DNA from: Dactylonectria macrodidyma
Taxonomy: Eukaryota > Ascomycota > Sordariomycetes > Hypocreales > Nectriaceae
Reading direction: 5' to 3'
Assembly: GCA_020744425.1 (NCBI GenBank)
Contig: JAGMUV010000013.1
Span: 372,001 to 436,000 of the forward strand
Length of the DNA stretch: 64,000 nucleotides
This document shows positions 1-11,086 of this stretch, piece by piece (position 1 is the first letter of the stretch; every line of letters begins with the position of its first letter). A program made the translations under genes and the position numbers. Below the pieces are notes generated by a model that had not been told where the DNA came from, did not search any database, and saw only the letters and a program-made list of their open reading frames with translations.

Positions 1-300
1 TTGATTACAAGCTTGGGGGCCTGCCCAATGAGTATGTTCTGGCTGGGTTGCTATGCGTAAGCTGACATGTCCGCGGAACTCCGGCTCAGATTCCGGGTTG
101 CAAATCAAGAGCAAGACCGTAGTAAGCCAACACGGCCACTTCGCACCACGAATCCAGTAGTCCCGAGATATTCATATTATGCCACTAAGACATCCAAATG
201 CCCTAGTCTATACTCACAAAGCTAGAAGGCCAATCATATAAGAACCTCAACGCTGCTTTGAAAGACTTCCATGGCCTGAAAATCTGCTTGTTGGATCAAA
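1..300. other. no supported gene
   Basis: No open frame with recognisable coding content was found. The Zn2Cys6 DNA-binding part expected upstream of the regulator remnant that begins near 301 is not visible here, so that gene is either truncated at its 5' side or starts before the window. Confidence 0.4.
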
Positions 301-1709
301 TCAGATTACTCCTGCGCCACCGAAATTCAGTCTCGCAACAGAAAAGAAATTGCGAATTACTTCCAAGGTTTCAATCTGGCCCTGCCGCTGTTTCGTCACG
401 AAGGCTTGACGAAGATGGTTCAAGAATGGTATGAGTTTCCTTCTCAGGGTGATCAAGCATCATGGTCAGCAATCAACGTCGTCATCGCACTATCCCTGGG
501 ATCTACTCCTTCTAGGCAGACTAACACTGGAGATGGTATGGCCTCGATGTGCATCCGCAACGCGCAATCCACCATGGATAGCCTCGTCTATCGAGACCAA
601 GACTTGAAAGGAATGAAAGTCCTCTTAGGTTTGTCTTTGATTTTCTCGGAACTTCGCATCCTCATCCTGCCTGTGTCTTGGTTGCAACGGCAGTGAAATT
701 AGCTCAAGCTTCATATCAAGAAGGAATCAGATGCTCGAGAAAACACTCTGGAACGGAATAATATTTTCTAGATCACTTATATCGCAGATCGAACCATATC
801 AATGCACACCCTTGAGCATACCTACTACAAGACCATGATATGGAAATTGATGTCTAGGAAAGTACAAGTCTTGACGACGCAGTCGGGTGTTTCTTTCTCG
901 AGGATGACGGTCAACGTGTCAACTTCCTCCAACTCCGCGTCGGCTTGGCTCTCATCCAAGGCAGGGTTTACGACCTCGTTTACTCTGTCAGAGCTTCAAA
1001 GCTCTCTTCCAACCAGAAACAGGCCGCCACTGAGTGTCTGGACCGGATACTCGATGAATAGTATAGCTCGATACCTGAATTCTTCACCTTTGATAAAGCT
1101 GCAGGATTAGACCTGGGCCCGCGAAGGCACTTTATCTCCCTGCACATCGCTTACTACCACTATCTTTTCTCAAGCCGTCGCACCAATTCTCACGAGAGGT
1201 CATGGGTGAAGCGATTAACTGATTTCAGCGATGCACTCGGTCAAGGCGAACCTGAAAATACTTCACAGCCCGCACCAGCGTTGCTTCCGTCTAATTGGTC
1301 GAGTTTGGTAACAGCTGCAAGATCATGTTTGGCATTATCAGATCTGATAGATGACAATGACTCTACGCTGCGATGGTAAGTTCACTTGATCTAATCTTTG
1401 ATATTTCAAGGACTAACGTTGCAAAGGAGCGCAATCTGCGCTTGCCAAGCTGCCATTACTATCCTCGCAGCGAAAATCCTAATCCTCTCTGAGCACGACC
1501 TTCACGGCCAGATCAGTTCGGACGGGAACCGAATAGAGATGGCTGTGGAACAGCTTGAACAACGCCTGCGCGACACCGATGACGCCTATCTGCGAGGAAT
1601 ACACACCGTATGCTCCGATCTCAGCAGAAGAGCTGCATTGGCAGTCGTCAAATTTGACAAGAGTTCGGCCACTGGGGCTTTCTGGGACAATGATTCATTC
1701 ATCGGCTGA
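301..1709 (+). pseudogene. broken Zn2Cys6-type regulator (fungal_trans domain remnant)
   Basis: Translating 301-640 in frame 1 gives the start of a fungal-specific transcription factor domain (YFQGFNLALPLF near 358, then FPSQGDQASW and a LGL segment). The homologous reading then moves to another frame near 630-650, continuing as GTSHPHPACVLVATAVKLA, so there is an indel. A third segment at about 876-1375 reads VNFLQLRVGLALIQGRVYDL and has an in-frame TAG at about 1062, where the family normally has Trp (LDE-W-YSSIP). A plausible intron lies at about 1376-1424, and the C-terminal part runs to the stop at 1707-1709. No zinc cluster is seen. Frameshift, premature stop and missing N-terminus together argue for a pseudogene. 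The ancestral role would be a nuclear pathway regulator; its target is unknown. Confidence 0.72.
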
Positions 1710-2404
1710 AGTTCTGGAAATACAATATAAATATGCTATGTCTTGACATGACGAACTATGCTTACACGAGTACGATACTTAAATATCTACCTTAAATCCA
1801 TTCCTAGCTAGTCTTTCGAGAATAAGGTCTACAGTTCTGGAGGGGAATATTATTCACCTCACGTGTAACTATACTAGCTACCTTTAGGTGCTGATGTTAA
1901 GTTGCTGATCATGAGTTCACGACATTTACTCTAACCCAACTTAGGATATTTATGTAGTTGAGTTTTTTTATACCTGGAGGACTTTTAAAATAACATGAAA
2001 GCCTCCATTCCCATTCCATCTGTCCCACGGCTACTGTGCCTCCCTGCTCGCCTGCGTCACGCTCTCGGGTGCAATTAACCCTTGAGCCGATAAACTATCA
2101 ATAACACTATCAGACGTATAATAGTACTCTCCTTTGAACTGGGAGCCGCCAGGACCGCCTGACCCAAATAGATAGATATCTGCCAGCACGGACCACGAGG
2201 CTTGTCGAGGCTAGATTTCAAGAGCGAGCATTTCTGTAGCCAGGCTCTATGGCAAGATGTCCAGCGTAAGCTACATCTTACATATACAAGCCCACAATAG
2301 ACTTCCACTGCAAAGAATTGGCGTACACAGGTGGGGTACGGCAGATGCTGGTCCCAACCTCTTCGCTACGCCGGCCTACAAAGTCGACAACTGGCTATAT
2401 ATCG
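1710..2404. other. intergenic, nothing recognised
   Basis: Moderately AT-rich spacer between the regulator remnant and the convergent membrane-protein gene. The short open frames here have no coding character. No RNA gene or repeat was seen. Confidence 0.5.
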
Positions 2405-4471
2405 TTAAATAACACTCCCATCTTTCGTGAATGTATATTCTTGTACTTGATAAGAATATATCACCGTAGGTGGAGGCTGTGCTCGTTGATGACCTGGGGC
2501 TGGCGCAATGGGTGGGTACAACGTTGTTGGGCCTGTTGATGTCGTCTGCGTCACACTTAGCCCGGTCGCGATATTAATAGCAGTGACGATAAAAACCGTG
2601 GCGGCTTTTGCTCCAGCAGTCAATTCGGCTTGGATCTCAGGTTCAGCGAAACAAGCGGTCAAATAACCAGTACTTGGCGTGAAATGAATTTGTTCCATGG
2701 GGTTGGCCTTGACTGTGACCGAAGGCTTCGGCCGGAGGTCAAAAACATGACCGGTGCATGGGATCGTGTGAGGTTTAGATCCAGGTGTTGCCCTCTCAAG
2801 GTCGGGCTCTGACTCCCTTGTTTGATCTGTCGCAGGTACTTGCGGGTGACTACTACACTTCGAGGCCAGGTCCAACGGGTCCATGAGCAAGGTGCCTATA
2901 TCCAAAAAGTCTCCTCTGTGACTCCAACCTGGAGGTTTGATCCAGATAGGGCGACTAGAGGACCTCAATTCATGCAAATTCCAAGGCCACATGAAACTAA
3001 GCCTCGCCTCCTGGCTTTTTAAGATGGAGCACAATAGCCATAGTGCGCGACCGACACTCGCAACAGCGATGATGATCGCGATGACCTGACCTGTAGAGTC
3101 GACTGTCGACGAAGGCTTGATGTGGAGATTTTGGATGGCTATTTCCGCATTTACCAGAGATGTGAGTGCCAAAGCGCCGTAAAATGTGAACATTAGTGTC
3201 ACAGTAGCCGGATATTCGTTGTAGTGAGCCGTGCCATAATTGGTGAAATAGGGGAATGTGATCTTCTTCAGTACCCCACGAATCCTTCTGTGCCTGTGCG
3301 TATCGCGGCTGGCCTTCTGTGCACGATCGAAGGTTGCTGTATCCCTAATGGCATGGGTCGACGCCTGTGCTACGCACATGATGCGGCAGGCAAAGTACAT
3401 CCAGAAGACCTTCAGCTCGAAAGTGGGGTTGACATCGGGCGGAGGCGGGCAACTAGAAAGCCATGCCCAATAGAATACCGTCAGACACTGGCACCCATGA
3501 GTCTTGAAATCTCCCTCGCTGTACTTGAATATCAAGGCCATCGTGGTCCCCAAGGTGATAAATTGCGTGAAGACCGCAATGTACACCTGCCAGCGAGCTG
3601 CCAGTGTCTCTTTAGAAGTAAGCTGAATTGAGAGAGCGATACCTTGGCCGTCTAGTATCATGACACTGATTGCGGCATCCACAGGATTCAAGGCACCCAA
3701 CTTCATACGAACCATCAACGCAATTGCCAAGGACAAACTGGTCAAGATCAAACCGGCACCCGTCTCCTTCGCCCCAGTCATTTCTGAATGGAAGCTGCCC
3801 AGTAGTGCCTGTAAGATCAGGAGGCTGACCTGAATGATAGCTGCGATGCGAACACCTTGTCCAGCTATGTCAGCGTCTACCTGTAATTCTGTGCAACGCA
3901 TTCTCTTTGTTTCTTGTGCCACATCCCAGTTCACAAATATGAAAGGGATCAAGATGACAGTGGCCAAAGTAATTAAGATGGGCCCTATGCGTCTTCGGAA
4001 TGGAGTCGTACATTTCCACCAGCTTTCGCCTTCACCAGAGGAGATGAACTCGAGCCCGAATATGAGCGCATGGTACATGGTAAGTACAATCCAAATAGCC
4101 AGCCTGGCATTTGCAGATTCGATCATGATTGTTCTTAAGTCTGGTGATGTGTGTTTGAGGTAAAAGGCTACGCTGTAGCGGATGTCGAGGACGAAAAGTA
4201 AACTCTTCGAGTACTCCGTGACAGGTGTCTTTGAAAGTGGCGATAGATTTGCGATTGAGATTGAGATTGAGATTGAGATTGACTTGATTGAATTTTTTGG
4301 TTGCAGACTCTGGGTTTCTTCCTGTTGTTTTGAATTGATAGTTTTAGGAATGGTAGTTCGGTAATTCCAGTACGACCAGTGTCCCATCACACAATTGAGG
4401 AGCGATGGATATAGAGGAGGAGGCGGTGGAGATGGGGGTGGAGGAGGAGGGAGGAAAAGACATATCATCAC
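2405..4471 (-). CDS. multi-pass membrane protein of unknown function
   Basis: One uninterrupted minus-strand frame of 688 codons. From about residue 90 the protein alternates hydrophobic helices with polar loops: LAIWIVLTMYHALIFGLEF near 122-140, IGPILITLATVILIPFIFV near 160-178, then further segments to about residue 480, giving at least seven predicted helices. A polar tail follows from about 500, with another hydrophobic stretch (AAATVFIVTAINIATGL-like) near 620. A DIRYSVAFYL segment just before the first helix resembles a motif of fungal plasma-membrane-like hypothetical proteins (from memory). The first 80 residues are low complexity: a poly-Pro run and a Ser-Ile repeat encoded by a hexanucleotide repeat. 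The real start may therefore be downstream, for example Met29 (4387) or Met116 (4126). No function is claimed. It is the only apparently intact gene in the first 10 kb. Confidence 0.68.
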   Translation of the reverse strand: MMICLFLPPPPPPSPPPPPLYPSLLNCVMGHWSYWNYRTTIPKTINSKQQEETQSLQPKNSIKSISISISISIANLSPLSKTPVTEYSKSLLFVLDIRYSVAFYLKHTSPDLRTIMIESANARLAIWIVLTMYHALIFGLEFISSGEGESWWKCTTPFRRRIGPILITLATVILIPFIFVNWDVAQETKRMRCTELQVDADIAGQGVRIAAIIQVSLLILQALLGSFHSEMTGAKETGAGLILTSLSLAIALMVRMKLGALNPVDAAISVMILDGQGIALSIQLTSKETLAARWQVYIAVFTQFITLGTTMALIFKYSEGDFKTHGCQCLTVFYWAWLSSCPPPPDVNPTFELKVFWMYFACRIMCVAQASTHAIRDTATFDRAQKASRDTHRHRRIRGVLKKITFPYFTNYGTAHYNEYPATVTLMFTFYGALALTSLVNAEIAIQNLHIKPSSTVDSTGQVIAIIIAVASVGRALWLLCSILKSQEARLSFMWPWNLHELRSSSRPIWIKPPGWSHRGDFLDIGTLLMDPLDLASKCSSHPQVPATDQTRESEPDLERATPGSKPHTIPCTGHVFDLRPKPSVTVKANPMEQIHFTPSTGYLTACFAEPEIQAELTAGAKAATVFIVTAINIATGLSVTQTTSTGPTTLYPPIAPAPGHQRAQPPPTVIYSYQVQEYTFTKDGSVI
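4255..4284. repeat. GATTGA hexanucleotide microsatellite inside coding frame
   Basis: About five tandem copies of GATTGA/GAGATT-type units. On the minus strand they encode alternating Ser-Ile near residues 64-73 of the membrane protein. A hexanucleotide unit keeps the frame, so length changes would only lengthen or shorten the Ser-Ile run. Confidence 0.8.
4391..4455. repeat. purine-rich GGAGGA low-complexity tract
   Basis: GGA/GGT-rich tract on the plus strand that reads as poly-Pro on the minus strand at the extreme N-terminus of the predicted membrane protein. It could instead be a polypyrimidine tract in the 5' UTR if translation starts further downstream. Confidence 0.6.
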
Positions 4472-5993
4472 ATCGTGAGGATAGCCTTGTAGACCTACTA
4501 CGCCTCCTCGTAGTGACTAGTGCTGGCTGATCAGATTGTATTGGCCCTTCAAACACCTACTATGTACGATCTTTCAGCTCCTGCGCCTCAATCAAGCGAA
4601 GCCAGTATGTGGATGGGTTGGTCAACAGTGCAGCGAGTGGTTAGATGCGATCCTGCCGCGTATTCTGGCAGCTTCGAGGCGACCTGCCGGCACTTCAGCT
4701 CGCGTATGCGTGGCGTGGGGTCCAGAACGCCTGCTGACATGCATACATGATACGAGGTTTTACAGCCCATGGGCATAGGCGGGATACATACGGCGCCGCA
4801 TCATCATAGAGCCAAGAGTGTTGCTACCCACTTCTCTGATTTCCTTTCTCTGTGTTCCGACGTTGTGCTCCTTCGCTATCACTCTTTATGTGCACAGTCC
4901 TGACTTCTTTGCATTGTGCAACACTTCATAGTCACTGAGGGGCAGAAGCTGTGGAGTTGCACTTTCGGCGCACCAACTAATTACCTCATGTGGCGGCGCT
5001 TCGTTAGAGTCATATTGGTGCCTGTCCATTATATCAAACCAACCATTTAAGAAACGTCTCGTATCACCGTTCAAACTCGTCTCAGGACTTGCCAGCCGAA
5101 ACAAGATTGTCTCACCATTGCTCGAGGCGCCTACACCCGCCACTCACTTGGTATGTAATGACGCAAAGAGGTGATATGAGGCGAATGCGGTCACTCCAGA
5201 AAGACCAAGGCGAAGGCAATCTCCATCATAGAGATCAAAGACCTCCTCTGATGGACTCTTATCGAGAGTCCGGTAACCTCCTAGGTTGTATGCCGTTATG
5301 CCCTGCAGCAGCCTGATTATCGTGATGTGAGCATAGCCCCAGATGGCGTTCAATAGCGTCGTGCAGTCTGACCATCTCGACCGCATTGAGTAACAGCGTG
5401 TGGGGCTCTACTTAGCTCCTATTCAGCTTCTGTTCCAGCAATTACGGGGCCTCTCAGCCTGATTCTCGAACTTAGGCTCTCAAGTCACCCTACGTCCGCG
5501 TTACCTCATGAAATAGGGAACATTCTGTTGGCATAATTATAAGAAAGCCCCTACCCACTATCCATTTCCGGCATCCGGCCGCTGTGGGATGACTATGATT
5601 TGTCCATTTACTTCCATAGACGCCATATTTCATTCCGCTCGCGATACATGTTTCACTCCTGCATAAGAGGCAAGATAGCTGGAATTTAAATGGCTGGCAG
5701 GCAGACTTAAGCAGGAGACCAACCCCCAAGTGTAAGAAACTACGCTAACAGCAAGCGCCGATTCTCCAACAGACCTGGGCATTTCCCCTCTCCCCACGTT
5801 TGTCTGAGCAAGGCTTTCCCCATTCCGCTCCTCTCTCTTTTGTCTTCCAGTTCAGTCTTTCTATCCCCTGCACAATAGTTCCTGAATTCCTCTTGAATGT
5901 GGGCAAGTCGCCGAATTGTAGACCTGTCCTTGAACGAATCACTGGGTACCTCCCAAACAAGTCATCGGCTTCTTTCATCCTTTGTCCGGCAAG
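4472..5993. other. gene-poor stretch with unrecognised short frames
   Basis: The only frames of note are two adjacent minus-strand ones, 5144-5386 (80 codons) and 4886-5143 (85 codons). They could be parts of one decayed gene, because the second reads plausibly as protein (ASSNGETILFRLASPETSLN), but no acceptable intron joins them: the GT...AG available between them is only 17 nt. No family was recognised. The rest holds nothing supportable. Confidence 0.35.
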
Positions 5994-7147
5994 ATGGATC
6001 TTCTAAGTTCGGATATTGTTGTGGGAATAGATTTGGGACAACGTGAGATAAGGAACTTGGTCCCTTTCCATTGATGCTGACTGACTCTTTTTCCTCAGTA
6101 AGTCCGCCGTCTCATGGACCATTAATGAGGGAAATAGACACATCCGTCTCATCCAAGACTGGCCCAATCCTGCCGAAACCATTTTCAGCCAAGTCAAAGT
6201 GCCTTCCATCACCTCGTACCGAAACAATCGCGTCGCAAACTGGGTTACGAAGTCAACAACAAGGAGGAGTCGTTCCGGTGGATCAAGACCCTCCTTGAAC
6301 CCGACTCCAAGTACGCAGGGACTGTCCAGGAAGTCCGCGATAGCAAAGACCTCCTTCATAAGCTCGACAAGACGGCCGAAGAAGTTGTCAGCGACTACCT
6401 AGGCGAGATCTGGAAATACACCAAGGAAGAAATTCGGAAGCGCGTCAGCGACGAATGGGAGGACATATACACCACACATGTGGTCCTCACCGTCCCGGCC
6501 ATGTGGTCTCACGCGGTGAAAGAAAATGCCCTGAGGGCTGCCCGTGATGCACAGTTGCCTCCTACTATCTCGCTGGTGACGGACCCTGAGGCTGCCGCGT
6601 TGGCGACGCTCCGTGACAAGGCCGAAGAGAATCCGCTGTCGGTATGGTTGCATTCAGCGCTTACCTCTTACCCAGAGCTTGGCTAATGGACAATATTAGC
6701 CTGGAGACGTATTTGTGGTCTGTGATGCCGGAAGTCGTACCGTTGTGAGTATTTTCATCACCAAGAACGAGCTCGACTATCACTAATATTCCACCAAGAC
6801 TTGACCAGTTACGTAGTCAACAAAATCAACCCCTTCAAAATCGAAGAGTGCTCCATCGGAGGCGGTATGCATTCATCATCACGCACTCACTCCTCAACGC
6901 CATCTGCTGACAGTAAAATCCATTATAGGCGGTCTCTGCGGATCCAACTTCCTCGACATAGCTTTTGAAATTTCATTCGCGCGCTAGTAGGCGAAAAGGC
7001 ATATGCTAAGATCAAACCGATTCACAAGTGTCGCATGATGAAGCAGTTCGAAAGTGGCGTGAAGGAATCCTTCACGATGGAATCTGACAGGGATTACTCT
7101 GTTGAATTATACGGAGTCGAGGACAATGCTGATGAGAGTATCTAGGA
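5994..7147 (+). pseudogene. broken Hsp70-like ATPase gene
   Basis: The start is at 5994 (MDLLSSDIVVGIDLGQ), which carries the phosphate-1 motif of the Hsp70/actin ATPase fold (GIDLG). An intron-like gap follows to about 6100, then KSAVSWTINEGNRHIRLIQDWP. The readable frame changes near 6243, where NNRVANW in one frame gives way to GYEVNNKEESFRWIKTLLEP in another, so about one nucleotide has been lost or gained. The Hsp70-like body continues with HVVLTVPAMWSHAVKENALRA and LVTDPEAAALATL. The frame is interrupted again by probable introns at about 6640-6850, reaches GGLCGSNFLD, and ends at a TAG at 7144-7146 followed by unrelated sequence. Intact fungal homologues are divergent cytosolic Hsp70-like proteins of about 550-650 residues. 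Here the substrate-binding half is missing. Confidence 0.75.
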
Positions 7148-7150
7148 TGA

Positions 7151-10100
7151 ATGCATCACCTTAAAAAGGCACTCACCTTTTCGCGCGCTATATTGAATCG
7201 CTTAGATTCAAGATTTAACTCCAGTGCTGTCAACGATGCCTCACGCCAGCACGTCCTTCCTCACATCAGCGCAGCTTTGAAGACATTTGCCGAAACGGTC
7301 GACGTTTATGCAGGGGTTAGAACACAAGCAAAAGCTAGGAAAATGGTACGTCGACTGAGACCTGAGATAGCTCGAAAGCTTCAAGACGAAATTTTGAGTC
7401 ACGATGAAGCTACGGAGAGCAGGCGTTCGGCTGTTGACCTCTCGAATATGGGGCAAATGAGCTATTCTGAGAAGATCAGCTCCTAGAGTGCCTTCACTCC
7501 TTTCTCGGCTGCCAGTAACCAAGATCAGGCTAAAACTGAGGCAAAGTCAGAGGTGACCTTCAGTTTCACGACAAGATCGAATAGTTTTGGAGGCTCGAAG
7601 GAAGAAGATGCGCCAATTCATGATTCTGCCGACTTGTACGGGGTCTCCATCGACCCAGCAGCAGTTTTGAAGCATTTTATCAGGCAGCCGGCATTCAGAA
7701 ATCTTGTTCAGACGACCGAGAGGATCTTTGAACAGTATCACAGTCAGAATATGGATGTGATTCGTCAGCAACGTCCCTAGCCATTCGTCGCTTCCTAGCT
7801 GGTCAAAAAGAGTCGGACAATGCTCTGCTTGCCGTTTTCGATATTGATTGAGGACTAGAGGATTTCTTGAAGAACAACTATGATTATGGCGTTCATCAGA
7901 AGCTCAGTCGGATTCTCGCCGTGATGGGTGGCATATACGATGCACAATTGTGTTCAATTGGCGAATATTTTGGATGGTGCTGGCCTGAACACAGTCTTCA
8001 GCTTCTTGACGCGTTAGAAATGGCAATTGATAGGCCATCGGTCAAAGGTAGAGTCCAGGATGTGAGTGAATCACATTTCTACATCGGAAACAGTTGTGGC
8101 TAATATGCGATGGTAGCTCTACCTGGAGTTAAAGACGCAGGGGCACAGTCCGTGAAGGTAGACACAACAATGCGATCTGTGACAGTACATGGGACCAAGG
8201 ATTTCATAATCTCAGTAGCTCAGCAAATCTCCTGGCTCGCAGCAGTGTGTCAGGAGAAAAGAGACCAGCTGGCGTTCGCCTACGTAGGGTTCTGCGAGGC
8301 GGATCATGCCTATGCTTTCGCTCAGGATAACGGCAGCTACTGGAACAATTTGGTTGGGCCTGCAGTCTTGGCCACAGGCTTTCCGATTCCGGATCGAAAA
8401 CACAATGAGCGAGGACTGGAAATCTCTATCCCCGTCATGGCAGCGCTTGCAGACACACCTCAGGCGGTGACTTTTGGTGGGGGCTTTGTTTTCAAGTCAA
8501 GATATCATGCCCTCGTTCTGATTGAGAAACTGGGGTCCTCTATCCAATGGCACTTGGTGGACACCTATCCTAAAAAGCTGCAATAGGCTTACGTCGACAA
8601 GGCATTTCCAACGAGACTCAAAGAGGCCGTAAAGGAGGATGAATTCTGGGGTCAACGGTCTTTTCTCGGCTGGTGCCCCAAGGTGCTCGAGCTCCTCGGT
8701 AAGTATCGTAAGTTTACCATGCAGTTCTTTTCCTTGTTGCTAACTGACTCTAAGCAACTGAAGAATATGATTACACCGCCGTGCAGTATCCAAAGCAGAA
8801 AGACGTTCCCGATACGCTCAGTTCGACAAGTTGACGCTTGGGTTCAGCCAGTGGGCAACGCTCACTGCACAGGTCATCTTGGGCAAGAAGGATGGATTTC
8901 GCACCACGAGGCCTGATGACTACGAGACAACTCTTGAAGATGCTAAGAGTACTCAAGTCATATTATACGACACAACTCACCGGCGTGCGTTCCAGACTAA
9001 TGCAGAGGATTTGATCTTGCACATTCTTCTACATCGCAAAAACACAAGTTTGCTAACCTCAGATACATCAATAAGCAGCAACAAACTGCTAGACCTCCAG
9101 TGTGCGAGCCCTGACAGGCGGTTGACATCGACTCGAAGTGTCATGATTGATAACGCCGAAAAAGTCTATTCCGTCCGAACACAGTTCACAAGCAACAAGA
9201 GAAATCAAAGTCTCTTCAAGAATGAAGTCAAGCTACTGTACTCCACTCTCCAGGGACTTCAAGCCCAGGAGTTTGTGGGGGACGGCATATCGCTCAAGCT
9301 AGGGCTCAATTTTGGACAGATTGTGGCCGGCTGGGAATACATGGACGTGGTGAAGAACTCTAAGTCGCTCATACCAAAGTCTGTTGATCTGCGGAGATCG
9401 TGCGGTCGATGGAACTCCTATGCCAGGGAGATTGAAGCTATCGTCCTTTTGGGGTCCAATTTGGGGATGTCCTAAAACCGATGGCTTCGAAAGCCATGTG
9501 TGCAGCCTTTACCTGTCTTCCTACTCACGAATCCTACTTGGCTGTTCAAATGGACACATTGAGGGCTCTCTTTGATCAACAGTGATCTCTAGAAGATCAA
9601 AGGAAACTCACCGATTCCAGCCTCACATTGCAACTACACCAGGACCTGCTCAAGCCTTGTGACACTGCAAGACATCCTGAGAGCCATCATTGCAGCTCCC
9701 AAAGAGTCACGCGTCTCGTCAAACAATGAATTCTAGACAGAGATCACTTCCTGACACCGCTCAATGAGGACGGCGCCATCATCATTGGAGGCCTTAAGGA
9801 TGGTCTCATTCCGAGGGTGTTTCGTGAAGAACAGCCGACAGAGAAGCCAGCGCAAACGCCTAGGTCTCGGCGACAGGAACGCCAGGCATTATATCGAGCG
9901 CATCAACACAATTCTTCAATGGCAGAGACTCACCAACTAAGCCCTTCTAGTCAATCACCGGCAGAAACCTCGACATTCGGGTCAATCAAGCCCACAAGCA
10001 GCCTTGAGGCAGCGCTTCGATATCAAACTTTTCTCGCACATCCCAATATGATGACTCTCTGTCATCAACTCCCGGCAGGGAGTACTGGAGTGGCTTCACT

Positions 10101-10161
10101 TCCAGAACTGGTACCTCCATTTCTACCTCCCACTCCAGCGTCCTTTCAAATCCTGCGTTAA
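7151..10161 (+). pseudogene. decayed long gene of a conserved fungal family of unknown function
   Basis: Successive open pieces in different frames line up as one protein: 7151-7486, 7553-7780, 7867-8103, 8110-8586, 8831-9475 and 9817-10161. Recognisable blocks are SWLAAVCQEKRDQLAFAYVG, a GFPIPDRKHNERGLEI motif near 8385, FGGGFVFKSRYHALVLIEKL, SIQWHLVDTYP near 8540, LGFSQWATLTAQVILGKKDG near 8835, and GWEYMDVVKNSKSL near 9330. Intact members in other filamentous fungi, recalled from memory, share the G-[YF]-PIP-x-R...GLE-[IV] core and the QWHL block. Their biochemical role is unknown, though many sit in allorecognition-like gene families. Stops (for example TAA at 8101-8103 and TAG at 8584-8586) and frame changes (near 8110, 8830 and 9475) make this a pseudogene. 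It begins almost immediately after the Hsp70 remnant, so the junction near 7150-7200 may itself be a rearrangement. Confidence 0.65.
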
Positions 10162-11086
10162 GAACCTGGAGCAGTGTAGCTGCGTTCAGAAGTCCCTCGG
10201 AGAGCCAGCACCAAATTCTGGATTTCAAGGTGGAGCAGCCTACCAGGGAAGCTATGAAGCCCTAAGGTGTTCTTCTCAAGCATGGGCGTACACGTATCTA
10301 GGGCTACAGACTGCCCGACGCAAACGAGGTGGCAGCGACAGCCCTCTCCAGAACGGCGCTCGGTGACGTCCCAGTACTACGTATCTGCTTTACCGACAAG
10401 GTATGCCTTTCATTGAAAGAAGGAGTCTTTTTTCTTCATTCTGTTTGCCTTGGTCACTCAATTCACATCTGTGCCAGCTTAACAATAGATGCGTCTTAGT
10501 GCAGGAGGGAATCCCTGAGATACGATCGAATATAGTTCAACTACACTTGTATCCAAAGGAAAAGGCGTCTGTCAATGACCAAGCCCGCGACTACGGGACA
10601 GGCTGTCCGCTATATCAAAAACGTGTTGTTGGCACAAAGTCCAAAAACAATCATTTAAGCTTTCTCAATACCGTTCACATTTCGAGAAAAAAAAGCTGCA
10701 ATCAGCCATCAGGTCGGGCAATGCATCCACAGCTACGTCTACGCTGCACGATCCCCGGCCCTAGGTCCTTGCGTTACAGCGAGTCACTGTCCTCTAACAT
10801 GAACACAATTCCATACAAGTCTGCCTACCCTGTACCTTCCATATTTATAGCAGGCACAATCAGCCCAAGTAGCCAGCTTCCTCCGTATGGGAAAATTATC
10901 TGTTACAAAAGACAAGACCTTGATATAATCACATTCAGACATAATTAGTCGCGATTATCTAAGTAGTGAAAGTTCAGAGACGACATGGTGGAAGCTTGGA
11001 GTAGAGTCGGGCCACTGTCGAAGGAATATTGGTATGCCACAGCTTGTAACAAAAAAGTTCCCTTAGAAGTAGCGAGTAGCCGCAGT
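10162..11086. other. intergenic, no supported gene
   Basis: Holds a 181-codon plus frame (10403-10948), but its composition is not protein-like (Ser/Tyr/Lys-rich, no motif) and it overlaps A-rich runs. Probably the downstream spacer of the HET gene and the tail of the decayed region. Confidence 0.45.

Noticed and set aside
4886..5386. Two adjacent minus-strand frames that might form one gene
   Set aside because: The only GT...AG between them is 17 nt, too short for an intron, and no family was recognised.
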